A stretch of 64,000 nt of DNA, from the NCBI RefSeq assembly GCF_016862215.1, contig NZ_BOMN01000126.1, positions 33,536 to 97,535 on the forward strand, given 5' to 3'. Source of the stretch: Winogradskya humida. Its GTDB lineage: Bacteria; Actinomycetota; Actinomycetes; Mycobacteriales; Micromonosporaceae. How positions within the stretch are numbered: the first letter of the stretch is position 1; each line of letters starts with the position of its first letter. The translations under genes and the position numbers were made by a program. This document shows, piece by piece, positions 36,361 to 45,312 of the stretch. The notes under the pieces are model-generated. The model did no database searches. It was not told where the DNA came from and saw only the letters and a program-made list of their open reading frames with translations.

Positions 36361-36957
36361 GTGAGGCATCTCCGATCAGTTCTGTACGCACTCGTGCTCG
36401 CCCCCGCCGCCTGGATCCTGTGCGGCGTCGGCTTCGACCACGATCTCACCGGCCGGGCGCTCGACAACGGCGGGCCGGAGTCGGTGGGCGGCCCGCTGCT
36501 GCTGTTGCTGGCCGGTGCGGCGTACGCGATCCTGCTGCTCGCGCCGATCTCCCCCGCCGGACCGCTGCTGGCCGGTCTGACGTTTCTCGGCGTCGGCTTC
36601 TGGGCCCGCAGCGCCCCCGACGCGTACGCAGGTCTGTGGCCGGCCGATATCGCCAAGGACGGCTTCAACCTGAGCACACCCGGTTACGGCCTGGTCATGC
36701 TGCTCGCCGTCCCCCTGATCTGCACGGCGCTGAGCTCCCGCCGCTGGGCAGCCTACGAACCGCCGCAGATCGTCTTCCTCGGCACCGTCGGCCGAGCCCG
36801 GGGCGCCGCCCGCCCCTACGGCCCACCCATCGCGTCAGAGCTCACAACGGCCCTGCCACCGATGTCGGTCGTCGACGCCGACAGGACCCAGGCCCTGCGC
36901 ACCCAGGTCATCAACCCTGCGACGCCGCACGCGGCGGACGCCACCCAGCGGATCTGA
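36361..36957 (+). CDS. Hypothetical membrane protein
   Basis: The 198-residue protein starts at a GTG and has four hydrophobic segments (about residues 5-25, 43-62, 65-82, 108-124), then a soluble C-terminal 70 residues ending in a Thr/Asp-rich tail. The family is unknown to me. It is divergent from the thioesterase (52 bases between starts) and converges on the SDR gene. Confidence 0.65.
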   Translation: MRHLRSVLYALVLAPAAWILCGVGFDHDLTGRALDNGGPESVGGPLLLLLAGAAYAILLLAPISPAGPLLAGLTFLGVGFWARSAPDAYAGLWPADIAKDGFNLSTPGYGLVMLLAVPLICTALSSRRWAAYEPPQIVFLGTVGRARGAARPYGPPIASELTTALPPMSVVDADRTQALRTQVINPATPHAADATQRI

Positions 36958-36961
36958 CGGA

Positions 36962-37705
36962 TCAGATCTGGGATCCGCCGCCGTCCACCGCGAGCTCGGC
37001 GCCGGTGGTGAATGTCGCGTCGAACGCCAGGAAGAGAACCGCCCTGGCGACCTCGGCGGGTTCCCCGAACCGCAGCATCGGGTTCTGGGCGCGCATCTGC
37101 GCCTTCGTCTGCTCGGCGGCTTCCGCCGGCATCGCGCGGTCGAGGATCCCGGTGTCGACCGGGCCGGGGCTGACAGCGTTGACCCGGATCTGGCGCGGGA
37201 GCAGTTCGCGGGCGAGGCTGCGGGTCATCGAACGCAACGCCGCCTTCGTCGCCGAATAGGCGCTGATCATCGGAATGCCGAGGACATTGGCGACCGAGGT
37301 GGTCAGCACCACGCCGCTGCCCGGGGCGAGCAGTGGGGCGAGTTTCTGGATGGTGAAGTACGGGCCTTTCGTGTTGACCGTGAAGAGTTCGTCGTACACG
37401 TGCTCGGACATCTCCTCGAAGGGCGTGAAGCGGGTGATGCCGGCGTTGACGAACAACGCGTCGACCGTGCCGAACTCGGCCTTCACCCGGTCGGCGAGCG
37501 CGTCGATGTCGGGCAGCGAAGCCGCGTCGCTCCGCACCACGATCGCATTGTCGCCGAGGTGTTCGCGGGCCTCGTCGAGCGTTTCCCGGGTGCGGCCGGT
37601 GATCAGAACCCGGGCACCCTCATCGATCAGAAGTTTCGCCGTCGTGCGGCCGAATCCGCTGCTACCGCCGGTGATCACAACACTCTTGCCGTCGTACTTA
37701 CCCAT
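36962..37705 (-). CDS. Short-chain dehydrogenase/reductase
   Basis: The 247-residue classical SDR has TGGSSGFG (residues 12-19) for NAD(P) binding, NAG (87-89), the catalytic S137, Y150 and K154, and the PGPVDT loop after the sixth strand. An Arg after the second strand (TGRTR) favours NADP. The substrate is unknown. It is divergent from a LysR regulator with 123 bases between, a typical regulator-target pair. Confidence 0.92.
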   Translation of the reverse strand: MGKYDGKSVVITGGSSGFGRTTAKLLIDEGARVLITGRTRETLDEAREHLGDNAIVVRSDAASLPDIDALADRVKAEFGTVDALFVNAGITRFTPFEEMSEHVYDELFTVNTKGPYFTIQKLAPLLAPGSGVVLTTSVANVLGIPMISAYSATKAALRSMTRSLARELLPRQIRVNAVSPGPVDTGILDRAMPAEAAEQTKAQMRAQNPMLRFGEPAEVARAVLFLAFDATFTTGAELAVDGGGSQI

Positions 37706-37828
37706 TTCCGGGTTCCTGTTCTTTCGCCGTCCGTTGCCGCTCTCGAGTCAAGACGACGCCAAAACCGCTGTCCAAGACCTGTTCTGCACCGCGCTATACC
37801 GAAACAACATGACGGGTACGCTTGCCAC

Positions 37829-38677
37829 GTGCCCGAAATCGGCCCCGACCTCGATCTCCGGCTGGTGCGCTACTTCGCCGTCGTCGCGGAGCACCGCAAC
37901 TTCAGCCGGGCGGCCACGGCGTTGCACCTCGCGCAGCCCTCACTCAGCAGGCAGATCCAGCGCCTCGAGGAGCGACTCGGTGTCCGCCTGATCGACCGCA
38001 CCCCGCAGGGCAGCACCCTCACCGGCGCAGGCCAGGCGTTTCTGCCGAAGGCACACGCCCTGCTGGAGGCCGCCCGTGACGCGACGCTCACGGCGCGCGC
38101 CGCGGCACCCCCGCGAACGATCACCGTCGGGTATGTCGAGGACCTCGTCGTCACGCCTGTCGTGCGCGAGCTGCGGCGGCGTTTTCCGGGCGCTGACGTG
38201 CGTACCCGTCATCTGAGCTGGAACGGGACGCAGGCCCTGCCGGACGGCGGGGTTGATGCCCTTCTCGCCCGGCTGCCGCTGTCGATTCCGGCGGAGAAAT
38301 TGCGTGTGACCGTTCTCTATGAGGAGCCGCGGGTTCTCGTCGTGCCCCTTTCGCACCCGCTCGCAGGCAAGGAATCCGTCACGCTCGACGACCTCGCCGA
38401 CGAACTCGTCCCGTGCACGAGTGACGCGAGCGTGTGGGGCACCGACGACGGCCGCGTGGACGAAACGCACGGCTACGCGGACAAAATTGAACTGATCGCC
38501 GAGGGCCGCGCGGTGGCGGTGTTACCTATCGGCGATCGGCGCACCTCACTGCGCGACGATCTGGCCACCATTCCCATCGAGGGAATCGATCCCTGCCAGG
38601 TCGTGATCGCCACACGGGCAGGCGACACCAGTGCCCTGACCGACGCGATCCATTCGCTCGCCGGACTACTGTCCTAG
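37829..38677 (+). CDS. LysR-family transcriptional regulator
   Basis: The 282-residue protein has an N-terminal winged helix-turn-helix (about residues 8-67; FSRAATALHLAQPSLSRQIQRLEERLG) and a periplasmic-binding-like effector domain. The GTG at 37829 sets the helix at the normal distance from the N-terminus; the much longer open frame is antisense noise. It probably controls the divergent SDR gene from the 123-base intergenic region. Confidence 0.92.
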   Translation: MPEIGPDLDLRLVRYFAVVAEHRNFSRAATALHLAQPSLSRQIQRLEERLGVRLIDRTPQGSTLTGAGQAFLPKAHALLEAARDATLTARAAAPPRTITVGYVEDLVVTPVVRELRRRFPGADVRTRHLSWNGTQALPDGGVDALLARLPLSIPAEKLRVTVLYEEPRVLVVPLSHPLAGKESVTLDDLADELVPCTSDASVWGTDDGRVDETHGYADKIELIAEGRAVAVLPIGDRRTSLRDDLATIPIEGIDPCQVVIATRAGDTSALTDAIHSLAGLLS

Positions 38678-39358
38678 GCTCCCGACGCCCTTCGCGATCA
38701 CCAGAACCGAGATGAACAGCGCGGACGTGGACTCGATGCCCATCAGGATCTTCGCGCGGGTGGACAACGGCATCGTGTCGGTCGGGCTGAACGCCGACGA
38801 ATTGGTCAGCGACATGTAGAGATAGTCGACCACGGTCGGCACCCAGTCGCTGGCCCTGCTCGACCTGATCCGCACCTCGACAATGGCGTCCGCGTCCTCG
38901 TCCTGCGGAAACCGGAAATCCGCCGGAGGCAGCTGAACGCGAGGCAGGTGCGTCCGCGCAACCGGCCCGCCACGGTCCAGTTCCCAGTACGCGATGCCGT
39001 ACACGATGACGTTGGTGAGCCAGACCTGACCCGCGGCGATCAGCAGCTCCACGGCCTCGTCACTGCCGGTCGTGACCAACTGCCGCAGCAACAGCACCAG
39101 AGCCACCGCATTGGCGACAGCAATGAGACACACGAGCGTCAGCGCCACGATCCGCGACCAAGGCGTGTCCCGCGTCATCCGAGAGGGATTGACGCCGACA
39201 AGGGCCACGAGAAGCGCGACCTCAAGCCCCGGAATAACCAGCCGGGGCCCGATGACCAATTGCTCGGGCAACAGCGCATAAAGCGCAATGGCAACCACAA
39301 CCACAAGCGCGGAGGGCAGCCGCGCTTCACCCCGCCGCGCCCTCGCCGTAGCCACCAT
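38666..39358 (-). CDS. Integral membrane protein with ion-channel-like C-terminus
   Basis: The 230-residue protein has about five hydrophobic helices. The C-terminal segment DYLYMSLTNSSAFSPTDTMPLSTRAK, followed by a helix, recurs in actinobacterial small membrane proteins sometimes annotated as ion-channel related. No potassium-selective TVGYG filter is present. ATG 39358 or GTG 39361 may be the start. It overlaps the 3' end of the LysR gene tail to tail by 12 bases. Confidence 0.7.
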   Translation of the reverse strand: MVATARARRGEARLPSALVVVVAIALYALLPEQLVIGPRLVIPGLEVALLVALVGVNPSRMTRDTPWSRIVALTLVCLIAVANAVALVLLLRQLVTTGSDEAVELLIAAGQVWLTNVIVYGIAYWELDRGGPVARTHLPRVQLPPADFRFPQDEDADAIVEVRIRSSRASDWVPTVVDYLYMSLTNSSAFSPTDTMPLSTRAKILMGIESTSALFISVLVIAKGVGSLGQ

Positions 39359-39427
39359 CACCCCAGCATGCTGCCACCCCCCACAGTGATCAAACTCCCG
39401 CCACCCGACTCGCCGCCCGAACAGCAG

Positions 39428-41143
39428 TCAGGGCCTCGGCGCTCCCTGCCCGCGCACAAACGCCCGAGCCTCGATCAGGTCGAACACCACAGCAGCGGCG
39501 TTCGTCGCGGCGAGCACCTGTGCTGTGTCGATCTTGTCCTGACCCCAGTCGCAGATCCCCTTCACCACGATCCATTCGACCCCCGCCCGGACCGCCGCCG
39601 CGTAAACCGCCGCACCTTCCATCTCTCCGCCGAGAGCGTCGCGGTATCGGTCCCGCAAGGCTGCGCGCAATGGCGCAAAATCGACGAGCACATCCCAGGA
39701 AAGCAAAGTGCCCTGCCATATGCGTACGCCCAGAGGTGGCACCGCAACAGCGAACCGCTCGACCAACCGGTGGCCGGCGGTGATCGCATCGCCGCGATCG
39801 CGGGTCTCCTCGTCCCCCACCCGCAGATTGACCACCTGAAGCCGCCGCCCGACGATCACGTCACCCAGGCTCTGCTCCTGCTCACGCAGCCCGAAGCAGA
39901 TGCCGAGCATGATCACGAAGCGTGGGCTCCAGAACTCGATCAGTTCCGGCAGGCTGTAGGCGACCGACACCGGGCCCGTCACGCCCGGACCGCACTGTGC
40001 CAGGAGGACCTCGACGTCGCCGATCACCCCGAGCCGGTAGACGGGGTGACCCCCCGAGAAGTCCCGGATCGGCTCGGCCCTGCTCCGCGCCAGCACCGCT
40101 TCCCGCTCGACCTCGGTTGCCACGACGAGGAGCACTCGGTCGCGGCCCAGAGCGTCATCCATCATGGTCAGATATTCCGCACGCAGCGCCGAACGATAGC
40201 GGCGGTAGTGGGCGATCGCGCCGGCGCCGACCAGGACCGTCAGCGGCAGGAACACGCCGATCATCACGCCCGTCGACCGCGACCAGAACGTCACGGGATG
40301 CACCCCGGGCGGGTCCTGCCAGGCAAGCCTGTACCAGATCCACTCCAGCGCCGTCGCGTAGGACATGGGAGTGCCGGAGGCAGAACGCTCCCATTGAACG
40401 ACCGACGACGCCATCGACACCAGCATCACAGCGACCAGCAGCAGGTAGACGAAGAAGAACGCGCCGGTCTCCATGACGCGGTGCGCGCGCACGGGCCGGC
40501 GTCGAGGCAGGCGCACGCTCACCTCGGGCCTCTCGATGTTCCCGCGTAGTCCGTCGGCCCAGACCGCGACCCGGTCACGCATCTCGACCGTACTGATGGC
40601 CCGGGCCGGGCAGGCCAGAGCCACGTCGTCGCCCGCCAGCGCAACCAACCGCCGCTCGACCGAGTCCAGCAACGCCGCAGCGCCGTCCGCACCCACGTGA
40701 TGACACAGCGCCATGGACCACTGCTCGAAGGGCAGCGTTTCGGCGGCCACCTCGAGGGGACGAGGAGCATCCCGCGCCAGCGATCGCAACCCGCGCCAGA
40801 CCATCTGTGTCAGCGCGGTGATCTGATCGGCGGCGACGACCAGCGACCACTGCCGGTCGATCCACCGGAGCCCCCGCGCTGTCCTGCCGATCGCCCGATC
40901 CGCGGGTGCCCGCAGCACGACGAACGAATCCGGCCCGTGCCAGACCAGCCTGTCCTCGCGGGCGGCCCGGAAGATCTGCAGCCAGATCGGCGCCCTCGTC
41001 CGGAAGAAACCATGCGTGCGGGGCCGCGAGAAGGCGACGACGTCATCCGCCATCGCGGCGGCGTGCAAGGCCCGCGCCGCTTCCCAGCAAGCACCAGGCC
41101 CGAGCCGTCGCCCACCCACGGACCAACCATAGGCCGTTCTCAT
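39428..41143 (-). CDS. Membrane-tethered nucleoside phosphorylase/MTA-SAH nucleosidase-like protein
   Basis: The 571-residue protein has three parts. Residues 1-220 are an unrecognised domain rich in Trp and Arg. Two membrane helices lie at 227-248 and 291-311. Residues 335-560 form a PNP/UDP-phosphorylase superfamily domain with LLVVATEVEREAVL, GICFGL, LGDVIVG, the ribose-binding GGEMEGAAVY (505-514) and the KGICDWGQ loop (528-535) containing the expected catalytic Asp. Such domains cleave N-glycosidic bonds of nucleosides. In free enzymes they serve purine salvage; fused to membrane and sensor parts they have been proposed as conflict-system effectors. The start at 41143 is a choice among several in-frame candidates. 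Confidence 0.75.
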   Translation of the reverse strand: MRTAYGWSVGGRRLGPGACWEAARALHAAAMADDVVAFSRPRTHGFFRTRAPIWLQIFRAAREDRLVWHGPDSFVVLRAPADRAIGRTARGLRWIDRQWSLVVAADQITALTQMVWRGLRSLARDAPRPLEVAAETLPFEQWSMALCHHVGADGAAALLDSVERRLVALAGDDVALACPARAISTVEMRDRVAVWADGLRGNIERPEVSVRLPRRRPVRAHRVMETGAFFFVYLLLVAVMLVSMASSVVQWERSASGTPMSYATALEWIWYRLAWQDPPGVHPVTFWSRSTGVMIGVFLPLTVLVGAGAIAHYRRYRSALRAEYLTMMDDALGRDRVLLVVATEVEREAVLARSRAEPIRDFSGGHPVYRLGVIGDVEVLLAQCGPGVTGPVSVAYSLPELIEFWSPRFVIMLGICFGLREQEQSLGDVIVGRRLQVVNLRVGDEETRDRGDAITAGHRLVERFAVAVPPLGVRIWQGTLLSWDVLVDFAPLRAALRDRYRDALGGEMEGAAVYAAAVRAGVEWIVVKGICDWGQDKIDTAQVLAATNAAAVVFDLIEARAFVRGQGAPRP

Positions 41144-41201
41144 CCCACCCACGAAGTACACCGGGGTGGAGGGATCGGCTGGTTTCGGGCACCATGGGGC
41201 G

Positions 41202-42092
41202 GTGAGTCCAGTGAGCCGGCGTCGCAAGGGCGCCAAGCCCAGTCAGAGCGGTCAGCGGGTGCTGCGCACCGTGCAGCCGGCAGCGCCGGAAGAGCCGTGC
41301 GACTGTCCCAATTGTTCGGGTGCGGAGCTGGATCTCGAGGATCTTGCCAACACGCTCGTCGGCGGGGCCGGGGAGTTGCTCAAGGTTGATGATCCGCTGG
41401 ATGCGGAGTTCTTCGCCGCGGGGTTCCTGGCGATCGGGGCGATGGCCGGTGAGACCTTTGACGAGGCTCTTCAGGAGGGGATTCTGCCGGCCGTCGCCCG
41501 GCACGAGAGCTCTGAGGCCCTGGCTGTGCTGATCGCGCTCGACGCGGTCGGTGCCGGGCCGGTGGCCGGTGACGCTGCGGCGCGTCTTGAGCGTGCGGGT
41601 CTGGCGTTGCCGTCGTGGGCGGGCGAGTTGCGGGGGCCGGTGCGGCTTGGTCAGTCGTTGCGGTTCGCCGATTCCGACGGTGACGCGTCGATGCTGGTCT
41701 GCACGTTCGAGCGGGCCGGTCGGGGGCACGGGTTTGTCGTGCACGCCGATCACACCGACTGCGACGCGGCGGCGGAGATCGCGCTCTTCCCGACCGAGGT
41801 TCTGGACGAGGTTCTCGAAGAGATCCGGTCCGACGCCCGGCATGCCGGGCTGACCGTCACGTCCGAGGTGCTGGATCCTGCCGAGCTCCGCTGGCAGATC
41901 GAGCGCGCTCTCGACGCCCGCGAGGTGCACGACCTCGAGGACGGCGACCCCGAGCCGCCATCCGACATCCTCGACGAGGAGAACGACGAGGACGTTCCGG
42001 ACTACCACCTCCTGGCCGTCCTGCTCAGGGCCCGCATCCGGACGCTCCCCGAGCCCACGCGCCCGCCCGCACCCCACGGCTCCACCGAGTAA
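41202..42092 (+). CDS. Hypothetical protein with N-terminal Cys cluster
   Basis: The 296-residue soluble protein begins with a basic stretch, then CDCPNCSG (about residues 34-41), which may bind metal, then an acidic helical body with no family I recognise. The C-terminus is very acidic (DILDEENDEDVPD). The GTG at 41202 fits best. It is divergent from the membrane nucleosidase (58 bases between starts) and is followed two bases later by an MFS transporter gene. Confidence 0.65.
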   Translation: MSPVSRRRKGAKPSQSGQRVLRTVQPAAPEEPCDCPNCSGAELDLEDLANTLVGGAGELLKVDDPLDAEFFAAGFLAIGAMAGETFDEALQEGILPAVARHESSEALAVLIALDAVGAGPVAGDAAARLERAGLALPSWAGELRGPVRLGQSLRFADSDGDASMLVCTFERAGRGHGFVVHADHTDCDAAAEIALFPTEVLDEVLEEIRSDARHAGLTVTSEVLDPAELRWQIERALDAREVHDLEDGDPEPPSDILDEENDEDVPDYHLLAVLLRARIRTLPEPTRPPAPHGSTE

Positions 42093-42094
42093 GC

Positions 42095-43261
42095 GTGCTC
42101 CGCGCCCGCATCGCCACCTCCCTGGCCTTTCTCCTCTTCGGCACGTCGCTCGGGGTCTGGACCGCCCGGATCCCCGCGGTCAAGGAGAAGCTCGGGCTGA
42201 GCGACGGGCGGCTGAGCTTCGCCCTGCTGGCCTTCGCGGCGGGCTGCATCCTTGGCATGGCTCTGCTGGGCCGGCTGACCGATCGCTTCGGCAGTTCCCG
42301 GGTCCTCATAGTCACGGCGTTGCTGGAAGGGCTGCTGCTCATCCCGCCCGGCTACAGCACGAGCCTGGTCACGCTCTCGATCGCCGTGTTCTGCTTCGGC
42401 GCCGTGCACGGAACGCTGAACATCGCCATGAACGCGAACGCCGTCGAGGTGCAGCGCGCCTGGGGCAGCCCGATCATGTCGTCGTTCCACGCGATCTACA
42501 GCATCGGCGGTTTCCTGGGCGCCATCGCCGGAAGCCTGTTCGCGCACCACGGCGTGGGCGTCGGCCCGACACTCCTGACCGTCGGCGCCGCCGTTCTCGT
42601 GCTCGCTGCGTGGGCCGCCCTCTGGGTGATGCCCGTGCCCGGCGCTCCGGCCGAAAAAACCGAGCCAGGCGATACACGTACGGCCGGCAGCTCGCTCCTG
42701 GTCTTCTTCGGCATCCTCGTCCTCTGCACCCTGGTGGGCGAGGGCGCGGCGGCCGACTGGAGCGCCGTCTACCTTCGGGACAATCTGGACAGTGAGCCGG
42801 GCTTTGCCGCGTACGGTTATGCCGCTTTCTCCATCATGATGACGATCGGCCGCATCTTCGGCGACCGCTCGGTCCGCACTCTCGGCCCCGTCGGATTGGT
42901 ACGCCTCGGCGGCCTGATCGCCGCGGCCGGCCTCGGCGCCGCCCTCATCATCAACCACCCGATCGCCGGCGTCATCGGTTTCGGCCTCCTGGGCATAGGC
43001 CTGTCCGGAATCGCACCCCAGGTCTTCTCCGCCGCCGGCAACCACGACCCGAAACGCTCCGGCCGAGCCCTTTCGATGGTGGTCAGCATCGGCTATCTCG
43101 GCTTCCTCCTGGGCCCCATCCTCATCGGCGCCGCAGCCAGTGTGGTCGGCCTGCCGACCGCCTTGTGGATCCCGGTTCTCCTGGCCGTCTTCGTCGCCCT
43201 GAGCGGCAACGCCATGCGCGCTCCACGGCCGCCGGCAGCCGTGAATCCGACACCCGCATAG
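42095..43261 (+). CDS. MFS transporter
   Basis: The 388-residue protein has about 12 hydrophobic helices and the MFS loop GRLTDRFGSSRVLI after helix 2, with similarity to sugar or drug exporters of the YbjJ type. It starts with GTG two bases after the previous stop, so the two are co-translated. The substrate is unknown. Confidence 0.85.
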   Translation: MLRARIATSLAFLLFGTSLGVWTARIPAVKEKLGLSDGRLSFALLAFAAGCILGMALLGRLTDRFGSSRVLIVTALLEGLLLIPPGYSTSLVTLSIAVFCFGAVHGTLNIAMNANAVEVQRAWGSPIMSSFHAIYSIGGFLGAIAGSLFAHHGVGVGPTLLTVGAAVLVLAAWAALWVMPVPGAPAEKTEPGDTRTAGSSLLVFFGILVLCTLVGEGAAADWSAVYLRDNLDSEPGFAAYGYAAFSIMMTIGRIFGDRSVRTLGPVGLVRLGGLIAAAGLGAALIINHPIAGVIGFGLLGIGLSGIAPQVFSAAGNHDPKRSGRALSMVVSIGYLGFLLGPILIGAAASVVGLPTALWIPVLLAVFVALSGNAMRAPRPPAAVNPTPA

Positions 43262-43316
43262 GCATTCCGCTCGATATTCTGCGGATACCACTGCCCCGAG
43301 AATCGGCGGCATCCAT

Positions 43317-43973
43317 ATGCCGAAGCGACCACCAAGACCACCCGGCGGCCACGCCGACGGCCCGGACAACATCCGCCAGGCCCAGGAACAAGCCGCCGCC
43401 CTCTTACGGACAGGCCGCTCCAGTGCCGATGGCGGCGATGGCCGCGCCGGCGCAACCGCACAGAAGCTACAGCCAGACGATCTGGTCACGCATCTGACAG
43501 GGAGTCGCGGCGAAGCGCCAGATGGCCATCCGACGCGTATCGAGGTTGATGACGACGACGCAACCCGGCGGTCCATCGAGATGGAGAATTCCGCGGCGGT
43601 CACGTTGGCCGAGCAGGGCTGGCGTGTAAAGCAGAATCCGACACCCGACGAGATCACCAAGGCACGCCAGGAAACCGGAGATGTCGGCAATCCTCAAAAG
43701 AATCCGGATTACCTTCTTGAGGGACGAGTGTTCGATTGTTACGCGCCCACAAAGCCGACCAAGAACGCCCGCGGCGTCTGGACCGAGGTCAAGAAGAAGA
43801 TCGTTACGCTCCAGACCCAACGGGTCGTGGTCAACCTCGAGGATTGGCGTGGAGACCTGGATGCCCTCACAGCGCAGTTCGCTGACTGGCCGATAGCAGG
43901 GCTGAAGGAACTCAAAGCCATCACGCCGGAAGGCGAAACCGTCCAGATCGACCTTACGCCGAAGACCGATTGA
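43317..43973 (+). CDS. CdiA C-terminal-type tRNA nuclease toxin domain protein
   Basis: The 218-residue protein has a variable N-terminal 75 residues and a toxin domain from about 85 to 218 matching the CdiA-CT nuclease family (PF18451 type). Characteristic residues are SIEMENSAAVTLAEQGWRVKQNP (E88-E90, N91), KNPDYLLEGRVFDCYAP (D131, E135, D140), a Lys pair near 160, VVVNLEDWRGD and FADWPIAGLKEL. Such domains cleave tRNA in the target cell. There is no secretion or pre-toxin module in the gene, so it is either an orphan cassette left by recombination or delivered by an unknown route. The next gene is the likely immunity protein. Confidence 0.75.
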   Translation: MPKRPPRPPGGHADGPDNIRQAQEQAAALLRTGRSSADGGDGRAGATAQKLQPDDLVTHLTGSRGEAPDGHPTRIEVDDDDATRRSIEMENSAAVTLAEQGWRVKQNPTPDEITKARQETGDVGNPQKNPDYLLEGRVFDCYAPTKPTKNARGVWTEVKKKIVTLQTQRVVVNLEDWRGDLDALTAQFADWPIAGLKELKAITPEGETVQIDLTPKTD

Positions 43974-43984
43974 GAGCATGCGCC

Positions 43985-44446
43985 ATGGCGATCGAGTACG
44001 ACCTGACCCTCGCCGGGAACATCCCCGTCACCATGGTGGCCGAGCGGGCACTTCCCGATCCGGACGAGCGTCCCATCGGAACCCCCGAACTGCTCTCGAT
44101 AGACCTGAGCAGCCGGTATGGCTTTGGCGTCACCATCCTTGCCGGAACGGACGTCTACCTCGACGTGGAAACCGACCAGGGCTCGTGGGAGTGGGAACCC
44201 GATGCCGCCACGACGATCGGGTTTCGCCTGGACAAGACTGCCGACCGTAAATGGGCGGTGGTGAACATGCTGACGGTGGTTCGGCGGGTGTTGGGGAGTG
44301 GGGCTGAGGATGCGGCGCTGGTTCTGAACGGGGATGTTCTGGTGCTGGCTCGGTTTGACGGGGTGGTGGTCAAGCATCATCGGGAGAGTTGGTGGGGGCA
44401 CTATGCCGGGGCCGATGAGGTGATCGCTTCGACCGGGGGTGGGTAG
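43985..44446 (+). CDS. Probable immunity protein (SitI3-like) to the CdiA-type toxin
   Basis: The 153-residue acidic protein begins MAIEYDLTLAGN, as SitI3-type immunity proteins do, and lies 11 bases after the toxin stop in the same direction. Position, size and acidic charge suit an immunity role. The family match is moderate, so the pairing is inference. The ATG at 43985 fits better than an in-frame TTG 15 bases upstream. Confidence 0.6.
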   Translation: MAIEYDLTLAGNIPVTMVAERALPDPDERPIGTPELLSIDLSSRYGFGVTILAGTDVYLDVETDQGSWEWEPDAATTIGFRLDKTADRKWAVVNMLTVVRRVLGSGAEDAALVLNGDVLVLARFDGVVVKHHRESWWGHYAGADEVIASTGGG

Positions 44447-44493
44447 CGCCGATAGGGTCGCCCGGAGGTGATCTTCGGGGAAGGGGGCGGGCG

Positions 44494-45183
44494 ATGCCGT
44501 TGGATTCGTTGCGGTTGTTGGAGCAGCGTATTCGGCCGGATTTTCGGAAGGCTGTGGCGTTCGGGGTTTTGGCGCTCGCCGCGCTGATTGTCGGGTCTGA
44601 GCTGGGTGAGGTTCGGGACGGGTTGCGGCGGGGGCTCATCGCGTACGGGTGTGCGTTGCTGACCGCTGTTTTCGGGGTGATCGCGAGCCGGACCGCGGCG
44701 AATGAGGTGCATCGGGTGGCGGCTGCGCGTGCGGGTACCGCGGCGGCGGCTATGTTGCGGTTGCTGGTGCAGCTGGGTGGTTATCTGATTGTCGCGTTCT
44801 CGGTGTTCGATCTGATCGGGGTGGGGCTGCAGCATCTGCTGGTCGGCAGCGCGGTCACCGGTGTGATTCTGGGGCTGGCGGCGCAGCCGGTGCTGAGCAA
44901 TCTGTTCGCCGGCCTGGTCCTGCTGTTCTCGCGGCCGTATGTGACGGGCGAGCGGGTGCGGGTGATGTCCGGTGCGCTGAACGGCCCGCTCACCGGCACC
45001 GTCGTCTCCGCCGGGCTGCTCTACACGATGCTGGAGACCGACGACGGCCCGCTGAACATCCCGAACTCGGCGTTGATGGCCTCCGCGGTAGGCCCCGCGA
45101 CAGAGGAAGAAGAGGCGAAGCCCGACGAAGCGGAGCCCGAGACGCAAGGTGCGGCGGCCGGCGCGATCGGCGCAGTTGATTGA
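44494..45183 (+). CDS. Short MscS-type mechanosensitive channel
   Basis: The 229-residue protein has three to four hydrophobic helices and the MscS pore-lining region (GLAAQPVLSNLFAGL, residues 127-141) with the following beta domain (FSRPYVTGERVRV, then NIPNSALM). It stops after the beta domain and has an acidic tail rather than the usual C-terminal vestibule, so it is shorter than the common 280-residue form. It probably releases solutes under osmotic downshock. Confidence 0.85.
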   Translation: MPLDSLRLLEQRIRPDFRKAVAFGVLALAALIVGSELGEVRDGLRRGLIAYGCALLTAVFGVIASRTAANEVHRVAAARAGTAAAAMLRLLVQLGGYLIVAFSVFDLIGVGLQHLLVGSAVTGVILGLAAQPVLSNLFAGLVLLFSRPYVTGERVRVMSGALNGPLTGTVVSAGLLYTMLETDDGPLNIPNSALMASAVGPATEEEEAKPDEAEPETQGAAAGAIGAVD

Positions 45184-45312
45184 TGGTGATCTATGGCGTT
45201 CCAGTAACGAGATAGTCACAAGTCGATGCCATGATCTAGGCGCGCCGGGACTCTATGCAGTCGTATGTGTTCAGGCTGCAACTCCGTCTCGGTAGCGCCC
45301 GGAGGCAAAGAG

